49,433 nucleotides of DNA from Chloroflexota bacterium (GCA_029553955.1 JAKPJZ010000195.1:1-49433); one strand, 5' to 3'. Positions 29,024-37,870 are shown, counted from the first letter of the stretch. Notes: generated from the letters alone by a model not told the origin. Made by a program: numbers and translations.

Positions 29024-32000
29024 CGCACAACAACAGCGGGCATCCGCTCAGTCTGTCATTGCGAGGAGGCGGCCGCAGCCGCCGACGAAGCAATCCCCAG
29101 CCCGCGCACAGGGGATTGCTTCGTCGGCTGCGGCCTCCTCGCAATGACAGAGGCAACGGCTGCATCAGTGGGTTATCCTGCCGGCAGGTCCGCGACCTGC
29201 TGCCGCTCTATGCTGATGGGGAGCTCGACAGCGCCCGCGAGGCGCGCGTGGCCGAGCACCTGGCCGGCTGCCCTGCCTGCCGTGAGAAGATGGAGCTCGA
29301 CCGCCGGCTGGCCCTCGCGTTGGCCGGCTGGGCGCCTGCAGGGGCCCGGCCCGCTGCAGCCGCCGCCCTGAGGAGCAGAGTCATGGCTGAAGTGGAGAAG
29401 GAGCGCCGCCGGCAGCCGCTGCGGCGCGCGCTGCTATCGTTGGGCAACGCCGCCACGTGGACGGCGGTGGCGGCGATTGCGATTGCGCTCGTGCTGGCCA
29501 TCAGCATCAGCGCGCGGCCCCTGGCCGAGAAGGCCTGGCCGGCGGCGTCACCGGCGACGGCCACGCCCGAGCCCATGGGCATCGGCTGGCAGGTGGTCAG
29601 CGAGCAGGCCATCGCCTCGCCCTACTACTGGGTCGTCGAGGGCCAGTCGGGCGACCGCACGCCGCAGCTCTCGCCCGACGGGACGAAGGTCGCCTACCTG
29701 CCCAGGGTCGATGGCCAGGCGAGCGACATCGACCGCCTGGTGGTGCGCGACCTGGCGACGGGCAAGGACCTGGACCTGACGCCTGAGGAGGGCTACAGCT
29801 ACACCTCGGTACACTGGTCGCCCGACAGCAAGTCGCTGGCGTTCGTCAAGTACAGGGTGCAGGACGGCCAGGGCACGCCGAGCGAGCTGTGGCGCATCGA
29901 CGCCGACGGCGCCAACGCCACCCTGCTCTACCGGCGTGGCCCGTGTGGCCCCGGCGCTCTCGGTCCGGGGCTGGGCATCATGCGCTGGTCGGGCGACGGC
30001 CAGTCAATCGTCGTCAATGGGACGATCTTTGACTGCCTCGGCCCCGGCAGCGCGCTGTGCGTGCGCGCCGACGGCTCGGGCACCGCCGAGGCGCTCACCA
30101 CGCAGACGGCGGCCGACCTGGGCGCGCGCTCGGACGAGGCCCTGCTGGGCGGCGCCATCTCGCCATCCGATGACTATGTGCTGTGGTCGGTCCAGACCGA
30201 CGGCCTGCTCGCTCCGCCCGCGGAGGCCCCCGCCGGCGGCACCTCCCTGGTGCTCTACGACCTCGAGAGCCAAGAGAGCCGCGTGCTGTGCTCGCTCGAA
30301 GGCGGCATCTCGCTTTCGGATGGCAGCATCTCGCCCGAGGGCGAATGGATCGCCTTCCGGGTCTTTGGCCGCAGCGCCGATGGCACGACGCAGGAGCCGC
30401 CCCGGGTGTGGACGGTGCGCCGCGAGGGCTCGGCCTTGCACCAGGTGCTGCTCGACGGCTGGCCCGCCCCAGGGTACATGCCCGGGCCGCTGTGGGCGGG
30501 TGGCGGCCGCGCCTACTTTAACCAGTCGCCCGAGGTCTCGGCCACCTGGATCTGTGAGGTTGACGCCGCCGGCGGTCAGGCGGGGCTGATCGCTCACAGG
30601 CAGCCGGCGCGCGACCTCGTCTCCGTCTCGCGCGACGGCCGGCGCCTGCTGCTCATCCGCGGCGCGTGGGACGAGGCCACGCTCTACCTGCTCGAGCTGG
30701 CGCCCGGGCCCGCTCCAGCGCCGACGGTGGCGCCCACGGCTCAGCCTGTCGCTGCAGCGCCCGAGTTCGCTGCGGTGCGCGACCTCTTCACACCGCCCCC
30801 GTCGGCGGGGTTCTACCGCGTCTCGCCCGACGGCGCCTGGGTGCTGTACCCGGTGCCGGGTGGGCGCACGGCCGGCGGCGGCACGGTCAAGCCGCACCTC
30901 GAGGCCTATGCCACCGCGAGCGGCGAGGTGGCGACGCTGGAGATCGTCGCCGCAGAGTCCAACCTCGCCGCCGAGGGGCAGTACACCTGGTTCCCCGACA
31001 GCTGTCGTCTGCTCGTGGTGACGGGCGGCAGCGCTGGGCAGATCCTGGTAAAGGAGCTCGGCTCGCAAGCGGCGCAGACGCTGGCCAAGGCGCCAACGGG
31101 CTCGGCGGGGTTCGGCGAGGCCGCCATCTCGCCCGACGGGGCGCGCATCGCCTACACCGTGCTCTACCCCGACGGCCCTGCGCCTGTACCCAAGGTCGGC
31201 ATCCACTTCATGAATGTCGACGGCTCCGGCGGCGGCGCCGTCGAGCCCGACTACTTTATCGGCCGCCTGGCCTGGGCGCCTGATAGCGCGCAGGTGGTCT
31301 ACTTTAAGGGCAAGGGCGGCACGCCGCCCGAGGACGGCGACGCCTATGTGGTCGACGTGGACAAGGGCGAAGCCAGGCGTCTCTTCCCACGGCTGCGGCT
31401 GGCGGCCTGGTCGCCCAGCGGCACGCAGGCGCTGTGGCTGAGCGAGCCGGCCGACGAGCGGGGCCAGGCGGACCTCTATCTCACGGCCTGGCCGGCGGCG
31501 GGCGAGCCCCAGGTGGTGGCACATGGCGTCGCCATGAGCGGTGTGGCCTGGGCCGGCTCGGATGATTGGTTCGTGTACAGCCAGGGCGGCCTGCTCTACA
31601 TGGCGCCCGCCGCCGCTCCCAACCGGCTGACCCTGCTCACGCCGGCGCGCGATGTGGCCGATGCGCCGCTCTGGGTGCCGGGCAAAGGCCTGATCTACCG
31701 CGCCGTGCGTGATGGCCGGGCCGTGCTGCGCCTGCTGCCACCCGCCGAGCCCGCCGGCGCGCTGCACGAGTTCAGCGCCGCCGGGCTGACGATCGAAGAG
31801 CACGCGGTGGCCGAGGAGGCGACCGGCTTCCGCAGCGACGTCGAGGGCACGGGCTGGCTCGGCCCCGGCATCCTCGACCGGCGACGCGCCTGGCGCGAGC
31901 CCGCGCCCGCAGAGAAGGTGGCTGCAAGCAACGAGGCCCTGCGCCTCTTCGGCTACCGCCTCGAGCCCAAGGAGAAGCCGGGCTGGGGCCGGCCCTTCTA

Positions 32001-32643
32001 CGACCTCTACCAGGGCGATCAGGTGCTGCTGACTGACCTCGATACTGTCTGGCCGGCATCGGTGAACGCCGCGGGCGACGACCTGGCCCTGCTGGTGTAC
32101 CAGTTCAACGGCCCCTACACTCTGGTGCGCCCATCGGGCACAGAAAAGTGGGATCCATCGCAGCACCTGTATCAGCCGCCGGTCTTTGTGGGCCGTGACC
32201 TGGTGTCGGTGACCGGCATCCCCGAGCTGCGCAACGTGACCGTGCTGCGCGGTGTGCTGCCGGCCTACACCGCCTTTGTGGACTGGCCGCCCGCCAGCAA
32301 CCCGGTCAAGGGCCTGTGGTCGTGGCAGGGGCATTGGCTGCTGGAGGTCAGCGGGCGCCTCATCCAGGACGGCATGGACCTCAACCGCGAGCTCGGCTAC
32401 GACGAGATCTTTGGCTACCGGCTGCTCGACGGCAAGCCCTGCTACTTTTTCAGCCAGGGCGGCCGCGTCGGCATCTCGTACGACGGCGTCACGCTGCCGC
32501 AGCAGTACGAGAAGGTGCGCCACTATGAGTGCTGCTCGGGGGCGGCGTACAACCCCGGCGGCAACGACAGCATGGCCTGGTTCTTTGGCCTGCGCGACGG
32601 CGACTGGTACTATGTGGAGATGGGCCGCTACGGCGCCGGGTAG
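29020..32643 (+). CDS. anti-sigma factor (zinc-finger) fused to an extracytoplasmic beta-propeller
   Basis: A 1,207-residue transmembrane regulator. The zf-HC2 anti-sigma domain is at ~52-95 (LSCRQVRDLLPLYADGELD, then H80-x3-C84-x2-C87). One transmembrane helix lies at ~142-165. The remaining ~1,000 residues are outside and carry TolB/WD40-like blades (TPQLSPDGTKVAYLP, VHWSPDSKSLAFVKY, SPDGARIAYTVLYPDG, LAWAPDSAQVVYFKG). It probably senses an external signal and releases the sigma factor. Residues ~11-46 come from an interspersed repeat. The ATG overlaps the sigma stop; no later start codon precedes the zinc finger. Confidence 0.88.
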   Translation: MTHNNSGHPLSLSLRGGGRSRRRSNPQPAHRGLLRRLRPPRNDRGNGCISGLSCRQVRDLLPLYADGELDSAREARVAEHLAGCPACREKMELDRRLALALAGWAPAGARPAAAAALRSRVMAEVEKERRRQPLRRALLSLGNAATWTAVAAIAIALVLAISISARPLAEKAWPAASPATATPEPMGIGWQVVSEQAIASPYYWVVEGQSGDRTPQLSPDGTKVAYLPRVDGQASDIDRLVVRDLATGKDLDLTPEEGYSYTSVHWSPDSKSLAFVKYRVQDGQGTPSELWRIDADGANATLLYRRGPCGPGALGPGLGIMRWSGDGQSIVVNGTIFDCLGPGSALCVRADGSGTAEALTTQTAADLGARSDEALLGGAISPSDDYVLWSVQTDGLLAPPAEAPAGGTSLVLYDLESQESRVLCSLEGGISLSDGSISPEGEWIAFRVFGRSADGTTQEPPRVWTVRREGSALHQVLLDGWPAPGYMPGPLWAGGGRAYFNQSPEVSATWICEVDAAGGQAGLIAHRQPARDLVSVSRDGRRLLLIRGAWDEATLYLLELAPGPAPAPTVAPTAQPVAAAPEFAAVRDLFTPPPSAGFYRVSPDGAWVLYPVPGGRTAGGGTVKPHLEAYATASGEVATLEIVAAESNLAAEGQYTWFPDSCRLLVVTGGSAGQILVKELGSQAAQTLAKAPTGSAGFGEAAISPDGARIAYTVLYPDGPAPVPKVGIHFMNVDGSGGGAVEPDYFIGRLAWAPDSAQVVYFKGKGGTPPEDGDAYVVDVDKGEARRLFPRLRLAAWSPSGTQALWLSEPADERGQADLYLTAWPAAGEPQVVAHGVAMSGVAWAGSDDWFVYSQGGLLYMAPAAAPNRLTLLTPARDVADAPLWVPGKGLIYRAVRDGRAVLRLLPPAEPAGALHEFSAAGLTIEEHAVAEEATGFRSDVEGTGWLGPGILDRRRAWREPAPAEKVAASNEALRLFGYRLEPKEKPGWGRPFYDLYQGDQVLLTDLDTVWPASVNAAGDDLALLVYQFNGPYTLVRPSGTEKWDPSQHLYQPPVFVGRDLVSVTGIPELRNVTVLRGVLPAYTAFVDWPPASNPVKGLWSWQGHWLLEVSGRLIQDGMDLNRELGYDEIFGYRLLDGKPCYFFSQGGRVGISYDGVTLPQQYEKVRHYECCSGAAYNPGGNDSMAWFFGLRDGDWYYVEMGRYGAG
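29054..29150. repeat. GTCATTGCGAG repeat inserted in the anti-sigma coding region
   Basis: TGTCATTGCGAGGAGGCGGC ... GCCTCCTCGCAATGACAG, a complete unit-1 hairpin of 97 bp. It separates the start codon from the zinc finger and adds a basic segment (LSLRGGGRSRRRS; RRLRPPRND) in frame. Confidence 0.9.
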
Positions 32644-32738
32644 GACTCCACGCAGGTCTTCTTGCGCAGCACGGCGTTTGCCAGTAGAATGCAACTGACC
32701 GCTGATTGCTGATTGCTGATTGCTCGAAGGAGGCTGCC

Positions 32739-33134
32739 GTGGTACCTGAACCGCTGGCTCAGGCCGTTCGCGACGCGCTGGTGGAGGGCAGGCTGCCCTG
32801 CGCCGAGGCGTTCCGTATCGCCAAGGATCACAAGGTGACGCCCGCCGAGGTAGGGGCCGCCGCCGACGAACTGGACGTCCGGGTCTCGCACTGCCAGCTT
32901 GGCCTCTTTGGCTATGGGCCCAAGGAAGAGGGCAAGCACCGCATCGTGCAGCCGCTGCCTGAGGTGCCGCCCGAGGTTGCGGAGGAGATCAGGGCGCGGC
33001 TTGCGGAGGGCCGGCTGCCCTGCGCCGCGGCGTGGGCCGTGGCGCAGCGCCTGGGCCGGCCCAAGCTCGAGGTCAGCGGTGCCGCCGAGACGCTCCAAAC
33101 CCGCGTATCGCGCTGCCAGTTGGGGTGTTTCTAG
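32739..33134 (+). CDS. small protein with two copies of an EGRLPC...CQLG domain
   Basis: A 131-residue protein made of two related ~60-residue halves. Half 1 has EGRLPCAEAFRIAKDHKVTP, AAADELDVRVSHCQLGLFG; half 2 has EGRLPCAAAWAVAQRLGRPK, AAETLQTRVSRCQLGCF. The paired Cys in each half (LPCA and CQLG) suggest a metal or redox function, and the helical pattern resembles a winged-helix fold; both are inference. I recall similar single-domain proteins in anaerobes, but cannot name the family. The start is the GTG six nt after AAGGAGG; the frame is open earlier only through a GATTGCT repeat. Confidence 0.75.
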   Translation: MVPEPLAQAVRDALVEGRLPCAEAFRIAKDHKVTPAEVGAAADELDVRVSHCQLGLFGYGPKEEGKHRIVQPLPEVPPEVAEEIRARLAEGRLPCAAAWAVAQRLGRPKLEVSGAAETLQTRVSRCQLGCF

Positions 33135-33491
33135 AGGTCCCACACCTGACAGGTCTCCGAGACCTGTCACACTGATTTCCCTGGCGGGAAAGCGATTGGC
33201 AAAGACTCAGCCAGGGGCTTGCCCATGCCGGGGGGTGGGGCCCCCCTACCGTTCCCCCGTCGCGGGGGAATTGGGTTGGTTTCCGCCCTCCTGCACGGCT
33301 CGTTTGCCGCTTCTTGGCCAGGCAGGCCGCGGTCTTGCGAGCCAATTCCTCCGCGACGGGGGAACGGTAGGGGGCCCCACCCTGCCGACGGGAGAGTCGC
33401 CTGTCGGTTGCGACGTCAGCGGGATCGCGTTTTCGCCAGAAGGCGAGGGTGACCGCTCGCCAGGGAATTCGGTGTGTCAGGTGTGGGACCT
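33135..33491. repeat. 357-bp nested inverted-repeat element
   Basis: The outer arms are AGGTCCCACACCTGAC ... TTTCCCTGGCG and CGCCAGGGAATTC ... GTCAGGTGTGGGACCT. The left arm carries an extra GGTCTCCGAGACCTGTC hairpin. The inner arms are GGTGGGGCCCCCCTACCG, TTCCCCCGTCGCGGGGGAAT and ATTCCTCCGCGACGGGG, GAACGGTAGGGGGCCCCACC. No gene was recognised inside. It ends ten bp before a consensus promoter. Confidence 0.8.
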
Positions 33492-33501
33492 GCGCCTTCC
33501 G

Positions 33502-33530
33502 TTGACATGCGCCCGTCCCCGCCATATAAT
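33502..33530 (+). promoter_or_regulatory. consensus sigma70 promoter of the epimerase gene
   Basis: TTGACA (33502-33507), a 17-bp spacer, and TATAAT (33525-33530): a perfect match to the housekeeping consensus. The leader is ~32 nt. Confidence 0.85.
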
Positions 33531-33568
33531 GGACGCTACACTTGATCGCGACGAGCGAAGGGAGATCG

Positions 33569-34495
33569 ATGCACGTACTGATCACCGGCGGGGCGGGTTT
33601 TCTGGGCGCGGCGCTGGCCAATCGGTTGGTAGGCCAGGGGCATCACGTGCGCGTGCTCGACGACTTGTCGGCGGGCGATCGCGACCGGCTCGACCGCCGC
33701 GTCGCCTTCACCCGTGGCGACACGCGCGATATTCCCAAGCTGTGGACGCTGCTGCGCGGCGTCGATTGCGTCTACCACCTGGCGGCGCGGGTGTCGGTGC
33801 CCGAGTCGGTGCTCTACCCGGTGGAGTACAATGCGGTGAACGTGGGCGGCACGGTGGCCTTGATGACCGCCGTGCGCGACGCCCAGGTGAAGCGCGTGGT
33901 CTTTGCCTCGTCGGGCGCGGCCTATGGCGAACAGGGCGCGCAGCCCGTCTCGGAGGCCGCGCCACTGCGCCCGGCGACGCCCTATGCGGTGAGCAAGATG
34001 GCCGCCGAGCACTATACCCTGGCCATCGGCGCCCTCTGGGGTATCGAGACGGTCATCCTGCGCGTCTTTAACGCCTACGGCCCCGGCCAGCCCCTGCCCC
34101 CGGCCCACGCCCCGGTGATTCCCCAATTGCTCAAGCAAGTGCTGGGCGGCGGCTCGCTGGTGATCTATGGCTCGGGCGAGCAGACGCGCGATTTTGTCTA
34201 CCTCGCAGACGTGGTGGATGCGCTGCAGGCCGCCGCCACCGCCGCTGGCGTGGACCGTACGGTGATGAACGTGGGCTCGGGGAGCGAGGTCAGCATCAAC
34301 GAGCTGGTGCGCGTGATCGAAGAGGTCAGCGGCCGCGCGCCGCACATCCTGCACTCGAGCGCCGAGAGCGGCGGCGTGTCGCGCCTGGTGGCCGACGTGC
34401 GCCTGGCCCGCGAAAAGCTCGGCTTCCGCCCGCGCGTGTCCCTCGAGGAGGGGCTGCGCCGCGTCCTCATGGAAGACCCCCAATTCGTGCGCTAA
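33569..34495 (+). CDS. NAD-dependent sugar-nucleotide epimerase/dehydratase (GalE-like)
   Basis: Extended short-chain dehydrogenase acting on a UDP-sugar or similar nucleotide sugar. It has the N-terminal NAD site ITGGAGFLGAALAN, VLDDLSAGD, YHLAARVSVPESV, the Ser-Tyr-Lys catalytic set (SSGAAYGEQ and YAVSKMAAEHY), RVFNAYGPGQ and RDFVYLADVVDAL. At 308 residues it is closest to UDP-glucose 4-epimerase-like proteins. The start is the ATG three nt after AGGGAGA; an earlier in-frame ATG lacks a binding site. Substrate unknown. Confidence 0.9.
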   Translation: MHVLITGGAGFLGAALANRLVGQGHHVRVLDDLSAGDRDRLDRRVAFTRGDTRDIPKLWTLLRGVDCVYHLAARVSVPESVLYPVEYNAVNVGGTVALMTAVRDAQVKRVVFASSGAAYGEQGAQPVSEAAPLRPATPYAVSKMAAEHYTLAIGALWGIETVILRVFNAYGPGQPLPPAHAPVIPQLLKQVLGGGSLVIYGSGEQTRDFVYLADVVDALQAAATAAGVDRTVMNVGSGSEVSINELVRVIEEVSGRAPHILHSSAESGGVSRLVADVRLAREKLGFRPRVSLEEGLRRVLMEDPQFVR

Positions 34496-34526
34496 CAGCC
34501 TGCCGGAGAGCAGCCTCATCGGCCTC

Positions 34527-34735
34527 AGCATCCTGGCAATAGCCGGGTGCCAGCTTTGCCTTCGCCCGGCTCTGGGCCAGGAGGGGGTTTGGGCGGGTTG
34601 GTTGGTCCTGCTGGCTGCCCCTGGTGCGCCCGCGGGCGCACCAGGGGCAGCCAGCAGGACCAACCAACCCGCCCAAACCCTACCTTAAGGGTGCCACACC
34701 GGGGTAGCGCGGAGCATGAAAGCCGGTCGCCACCA
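34527..34735. repeat. palindromic element E: 96-bp perfect palindrome with conserved flanks
   Basis: 34585-34632 and 34633-34680 are exact complements with no loop (GGGTTTGGGCGGGTTGGTTG, GTCCTGCTGGCTGCCCC, TGGTGCGCCCG). The left flank (CAGCATCCTGGCAATAGCCG ... GGGCCAGGAGG) matches the outer flank of the element at 47951-48131. The right flank, read in reverse, is GGTGGCGACCGGCTTTCATG, CTCCGCGCTACCCCGG, and matches those at 35685 and 47951. It lies between convergent genes. Confidence 0.88.
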
Positions 34736-34743
34736 TGGGCATC

Positions 34744-35613
34744 TCACTCCGGCAGGCCGCTGCCCTCCGAGCTGTCGGAGTCTGCCCCCTCATCCCTCTC
34801 GGCCTCGGCGGCAGCGGGGCCTTCGGCAGGCAGCACGGCCTCGCCGACGGTGGGGGTACGCGCAAAGATGAGGTAGGCGGTGTGCGCCACCATGCGGTCG
34901 ACCGGCCGCAGCCTGCCGGGCACGGGCTTGTAGGGGCGCAGCAGCAACTCTTCGACTTCGATGGCCCCAAAGCCGATGCGCTGCAGGCCAACCAGGGTAT
35001 CGACAATCTGGTTGGTCGTGGGCACCAAGGTGCCGAAGAAGCCGCCCGGCTTGACCGCGGCGCGCACCTGCTCGAGGTACTCCCAGGGCTCGCGCACGTC
35101 GAGGAAGCAGGCGTCTACGTCCGTCTGGTCGAACCCTTCATGAATGTCGCGCTGCGTGAGTTCGACGTAGGGCAAGAGGCCGTGGCCCTCGATGTTCTTG
35201 CGCGCCAGGTTGAGCATGTCTTCGCGCGCTTCGTAGGAGTAGATGCGGCCGGTGGGGCACACGCTGTGCGCCAGGGCGATGGCCATGGCGCCCGAGCCGG
35301 TGCCGGCCTCGACGATACGCTTGCCGCGCCCGGCGTTGAGCTTGAGCAGTGTGTAGCCGATATCCTTTGGGTACATGATCTGCCCGGCGCGGCGCAGCCG
35401 GATCAGCAGGTCATGCAGCGAAGGCTCCAGCGCCAGGAAAGGCTGGCCGAGGTGTGTGTGCACCGTCCGCCCCAGGGGCGTGCCCAGCAGCGCATCGTGG
35501 GGGATGACGCCGCGGTGCGTGTGCAGCGCCTCGCCGGGGGTCAGGCGCAGCATGAAGCGCTTGCCGTCGGAGCTGAGCAAGAGTACGAGATCGCCTGGTT
35601 GTGCCTCTGCCAT
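34744..35613 (-). CDS. trmI: tRNA (adenine-58-N1)-methyltransferase TrmI
   Basis: Methylates N1 of A58 in the T-loop of tRNA. The TrmI/TRM61 pattern is clear: N-terminal LLLSSDGKRFMLRL, DALLG, the RRAGQIMYPKDIGYTLLKL block, SAM motif VEAGTGSGAMAIALA, YSYEAREDMLNLARKN, LDVREPWEYLEQV and VPTTNQIVDTL. The C-terminus is acidic (AEAERDEGADSDSSEG), which is an addition. The ATG at 35613 follows GAGAGGTG; a GTG six bases earlier is possible. The promoter lies so close that the leader is only ~10 nt. Confidence 0.92.
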   Translation of the reverse strand: MAEAQPGDLVLLLSSDGKRFMLRLTPGEALHTHRGVIPHDALLGTPLGRTVHTHLGQPFLALEPSLHDLLIRLRRAGQIMYPKDIGYTLLKLNAGRGKRIVEAGTGSGAMAIALAHSVCPTGRIYSYEAREDMLNLARKNIEGHGLLPYVELTQRDIHEGFDQTDVDACFLDVREPWEYLEQVRAAVKPGGFFGTLVPTTNQIVDTLVGLQRIGFGAIEVEELLLRPYKPVPGRLRPVDRMVAHTAYLIFARTPTVGEAVLPAEGPAAAEAERDEGADSDSSEGSGLPE

Positions 35614-35629
35614 TCTCACCTCTCATTGT

Positions 35630-35658
35630 ATTATACTGAAGCATTCCTCACATGACAA
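35630..35658 (-). promoter_or_regulatory. promoter of trmI
   Basis: Minus strand: TTGTCA (35658-35653), a 17-bp spacer, and TATAAT (35635-35630). Confidence 0.75.
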
Positions 35659-35684
35659 CCATCACTCAAGGGGATGCCCAGGGG

Positions 35685-35884
35685 GTGGCGACCGGCTCAA
35701 GGCTTCGCAGCCGCCCGGTACGGCCCTAAAGGGGGGGTGTTGCTGGCCTGCATGCGGGGCGGCCAGCGGCGCATACAGGCCAGCAACACCCCCTGCCCAT
35801 GATGGTACGGCGAGGCAAGCCGAACCACCAAAGCCCCCGCCCAGGTCGTGTCTGCAAAACCGTAGCCTAGCCCCTTGTGGGCGT
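35685..35884. repeat. palindromic element F with R1 repeat downstream
   Basis: The flank GTGGCGACCGGCTCAAGG ... CCGGTACGGCCCTAAAGGG leads into GGGGGTGTTGCTGGCCTG (35733-35750), complementary to 35776-35793. After a further ~50 bp comes R1: AGGTCGTGTCTGCAAAACCG, TAGCCTAGCCCCTTGTGGGC (35843-35884), with the interior of R1 deleted. It fills the divergent spacer between trmI and aspS. Confidence 0.8.
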
Positions 35885-35949
35885 TCTCATCGCTTGTGCC
35901 CAAAGGGGCATTTTGTGGTTCAAGGGTGGCCCACTCCGCCTGGCGTCGT

Positions 35950-35978
35950 TTTACGTCTTGCGCCCGAGTCGCTATAAT
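35950..35978 (+). promoter_or_regulatory. promoter of aspS
   Basis: TTTACG (35950-35955), a 17-bp spacer, and a perfect TATAAT (35973-35978). The leader is ~48 nt; no T-box was recognised in it. Confidence 0.65.
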
Positions 35979-36032
35979 GTGCTCCACTGTGCACGTGATT
36001 GTGTCGATGTAGGGATCGTGAGGAACGCTTCC

Positions 36033-37811
36033 ATGCTCAAGACTCATCAGTGCGGCGAGCTGCGCGCGAGTGACGCCGGGGCAGAGGTGACCCTGGCGGG
36101 CTGGGTGCACCGGCGCCGCGACCACGGCGGGCTGCTCTTCTTTGACCTGCGCGACCGCTCGGGCCTGGTGCAGGTGGTCTGCAACGACGGCACGCCCGCT
36201 GCAGCACGCCAGGCAGCCAACGAGCTGCGGCCCGAGTATGTGGTGCAGGTGAAGGGCACCGTCGCGCGGCGGCCGCAAGGGCTCGAGAACCCCGACCTGC
36301 CCACGGGCGCGGTCGAGGTCCAGGCCGGCGACGTGACCATCCTGAACACGGCGCGCACGCCGGTGTTCTATATCAACGAAGACGACGACGTCGACGAGGC
36401 GCTGCGCCTGCGCTACCGCTACCTGGACCTGCGCCGCCCGCGCATGCAGCGCAATATCGTGCTGCGCCACGAGACGGTGCGCTGTATCCGCAACTACCTG
36501 GCGGCCCAGGGCTTTATCGAGATCGAGACGCCGATGCTCATCCGCTCGACGCCGGAGGGGGCGCGCGATTACGTGGTGCCCAGCCGCCTGCACCCCGGCT
36601 GCTTCTATGCCCTGCCCCAGTCGCCGCAGCAGCTCAAGCAGCTCCTGATGGTGGCCGGGTTCGAGCGCTACTTCCAGATCGCCCGCTGCTTCCGTGACGA
36701 GGACCAGCGCGCCGACCGCCAGCCCGAGTTCACGCAGCTCGACCTGGAAATGTCGTTTGTCGACCGCGAAGATGTGCTGCAACTCACCGAGGGGTTGTTC
36801 ACGGCACTGGTGCCGGCCGTGTCCGACAAGAAGGTCATGCGCACGCCCTTTCCGCGGCTGACCTACGCCGAGGCCATGGCGCGCTATGGCTCCGACAAGC
36901 CCGACCTCAGGTTCGGCCTGGAGATTGTGGACCTCACCGCCCAGGCAGCGCAGACCGGCTTTCAGGTCTTCCGCGATGTGGCGGGCGCCGGGGGCGTGGT
37001 GCGCGGCCTGCGGGCGCCGGGCTGTGGCGGCTATACCCGCAAGCAACTGCAAGAGCTGACCGACCTGGCGGTGAAGAACGGCGCCAGGGGCCTGGTGTGG
37101 ATTGCCTGCGCCGAGGGCGAGGTGCGCTCGCCGGCGGCCAAGTTCCTCAGCGAGGGCGAGCTGGCCGGCATCATGGCCGCGCTGGGCCTCGAGCCGGGCG
37201 ACCTGGGGCTGATCGTGGCCGGTGCCGAGACGGTGGCGAGCGCCGCCCTGGGCGGCCTGCGCAGCGAGCTGGGCGCCCGCCTGAAGCTGGCCGATGACGG
37301 CGTGCTCGCCTTCGCCTGGGTGCTCGACTTTCCGCTGCTCGAGTGGAACCCCGATGAGGGCCGCTACCAGGCGGTGCACCATCCCTTTACGGCGCCGCTC
37401 GACGAGGACCTGCCCTACCTCGAGGCGGACCCCGGCCGCGTGCGCGCCAAGGCCTACGACGTGGTGGCCAACGGCTATGAAGTGGGCGGGGGCTCCATCC
37501 GCATCCACCGCTGCAGTGTGCAGGAGCGCATGTTCCGCGCCATCGGTCTGAGCGACGAAGAGGCGCGCGCGCAGTTCGGCCACCTGCTCGAGGCGTTCGA
37601 GTTTGGCGCCCCGCCCCACGGCGGCATCGCGCCGGGCATCGACCGCCTGGTGATGCTGCTGGCCGGCGAGCCGAATATCCGCGAGGTCATCGCCTTCCCC
37701 AAAACGCAGCGCGCCGCCGACCTGATGCTGGGCTCGCCCGCGTGCATCTCGGAGCGGCAACTGCGCGAGCTGTATATCGAGAGCAGACCCCGCGCGAACG
37801 GTGAGGCATAG
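36033..37811 (+). CDS. aspS: aspartyl-tRNA synthetase
   Basis: Charges tRNA-Asp (possibly also tRNA-Asn, undetermined). The N-terminal OB domain has [20 protein letters not shown]. The class II core has [15 protein letters not shown], the flipping-loop region STPEGARDY, motif 2 [18 protein letters not shown] and motif 3 [17 protein letters not shown]. Between motifs 2 and 3 lies the bacterial GAD insertion. At 592 residues it is the normal bacterial type. The start is the ATG seven nt after GAGGAA. The Gly-Gly pair in PPHGGIAPG does not by itself reveal tRNA discrimination. Confidence 0.96.
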   Translation: MLKTHQCGELRASDAGAEVTLAGWVHRRRDHGGLLFFDLRDRSGLVQVVCNDGTPAAARQAANELRPEYVVQVKGTVARRPQGLENPDLPTGAVEVQAGDVTILNTARTPVFYINEDDDVDEALRLRYRYLDLRRPRMQRNIVLRHETVRCIRNYLAAQGFIEIETPMLIRSTPEGARDYVVPSRLHPGCFYALPQSPQQLKQLLMVAGFERYFQIARCFRDEDQRADRQPEFTQLDLEMSFVDREDVLQLTEGLFTALVPAVSDKKVMRTPFPRLTYAEAMARYGSDKPDLRFGLEIVDLTAQAAQTGFQVFRDVAGAGGVVRGLRAPGCGGYTRKQLQELTDLAVKNGARGLVWIACAEGEVRSPAAKFLSEGELAGIMAALGLEPGDLGLIVAGAETVASAALGGLRSELGARLKLADDGVLAFAWVLDFPLLEWNPDEGRYQAVHHPFTAPLDEDLPYLEADPGRVRAKAYDVVANGYEVGGGSIRIHRCSVQERMFRAIGLSDEEARAQFGHLLEAFEFGAPPHGGIAPGIDRLVMLLAGEPNIREVIAFPKTQRAADLMLGSPACISERQLRELYIESRPRANGEA

Positions 37812-37870
37812 CAGCCGGGGCCTGCACCGGGCAATGCGCTTCGCGGCCACCCGGTCCTGGCCCCCTTTTC

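Noticed and set aside
30004..32694. An 896-codon minus-strand frame opposite the anti-sigma/propeller gene
   Set aside because: Antisense shadow with low-complexity composition; the plus-strand frame has a clear zinc finger, membrane helix and blades.
33219..33452. A 77-codon open frame inside the nested inverted repeat
   Set aside because: It follows the repeat arms, has no ribosome-binding site and no recognisable motif.
34585..34680. Assembly fold-back artefacts as the explanation for the palindromes
   Set aside because: Copies have conserved flanks, sit cleanly between genes and do not duplicate neighbouring coding sequence. The possibility is not fully excluded without reads.
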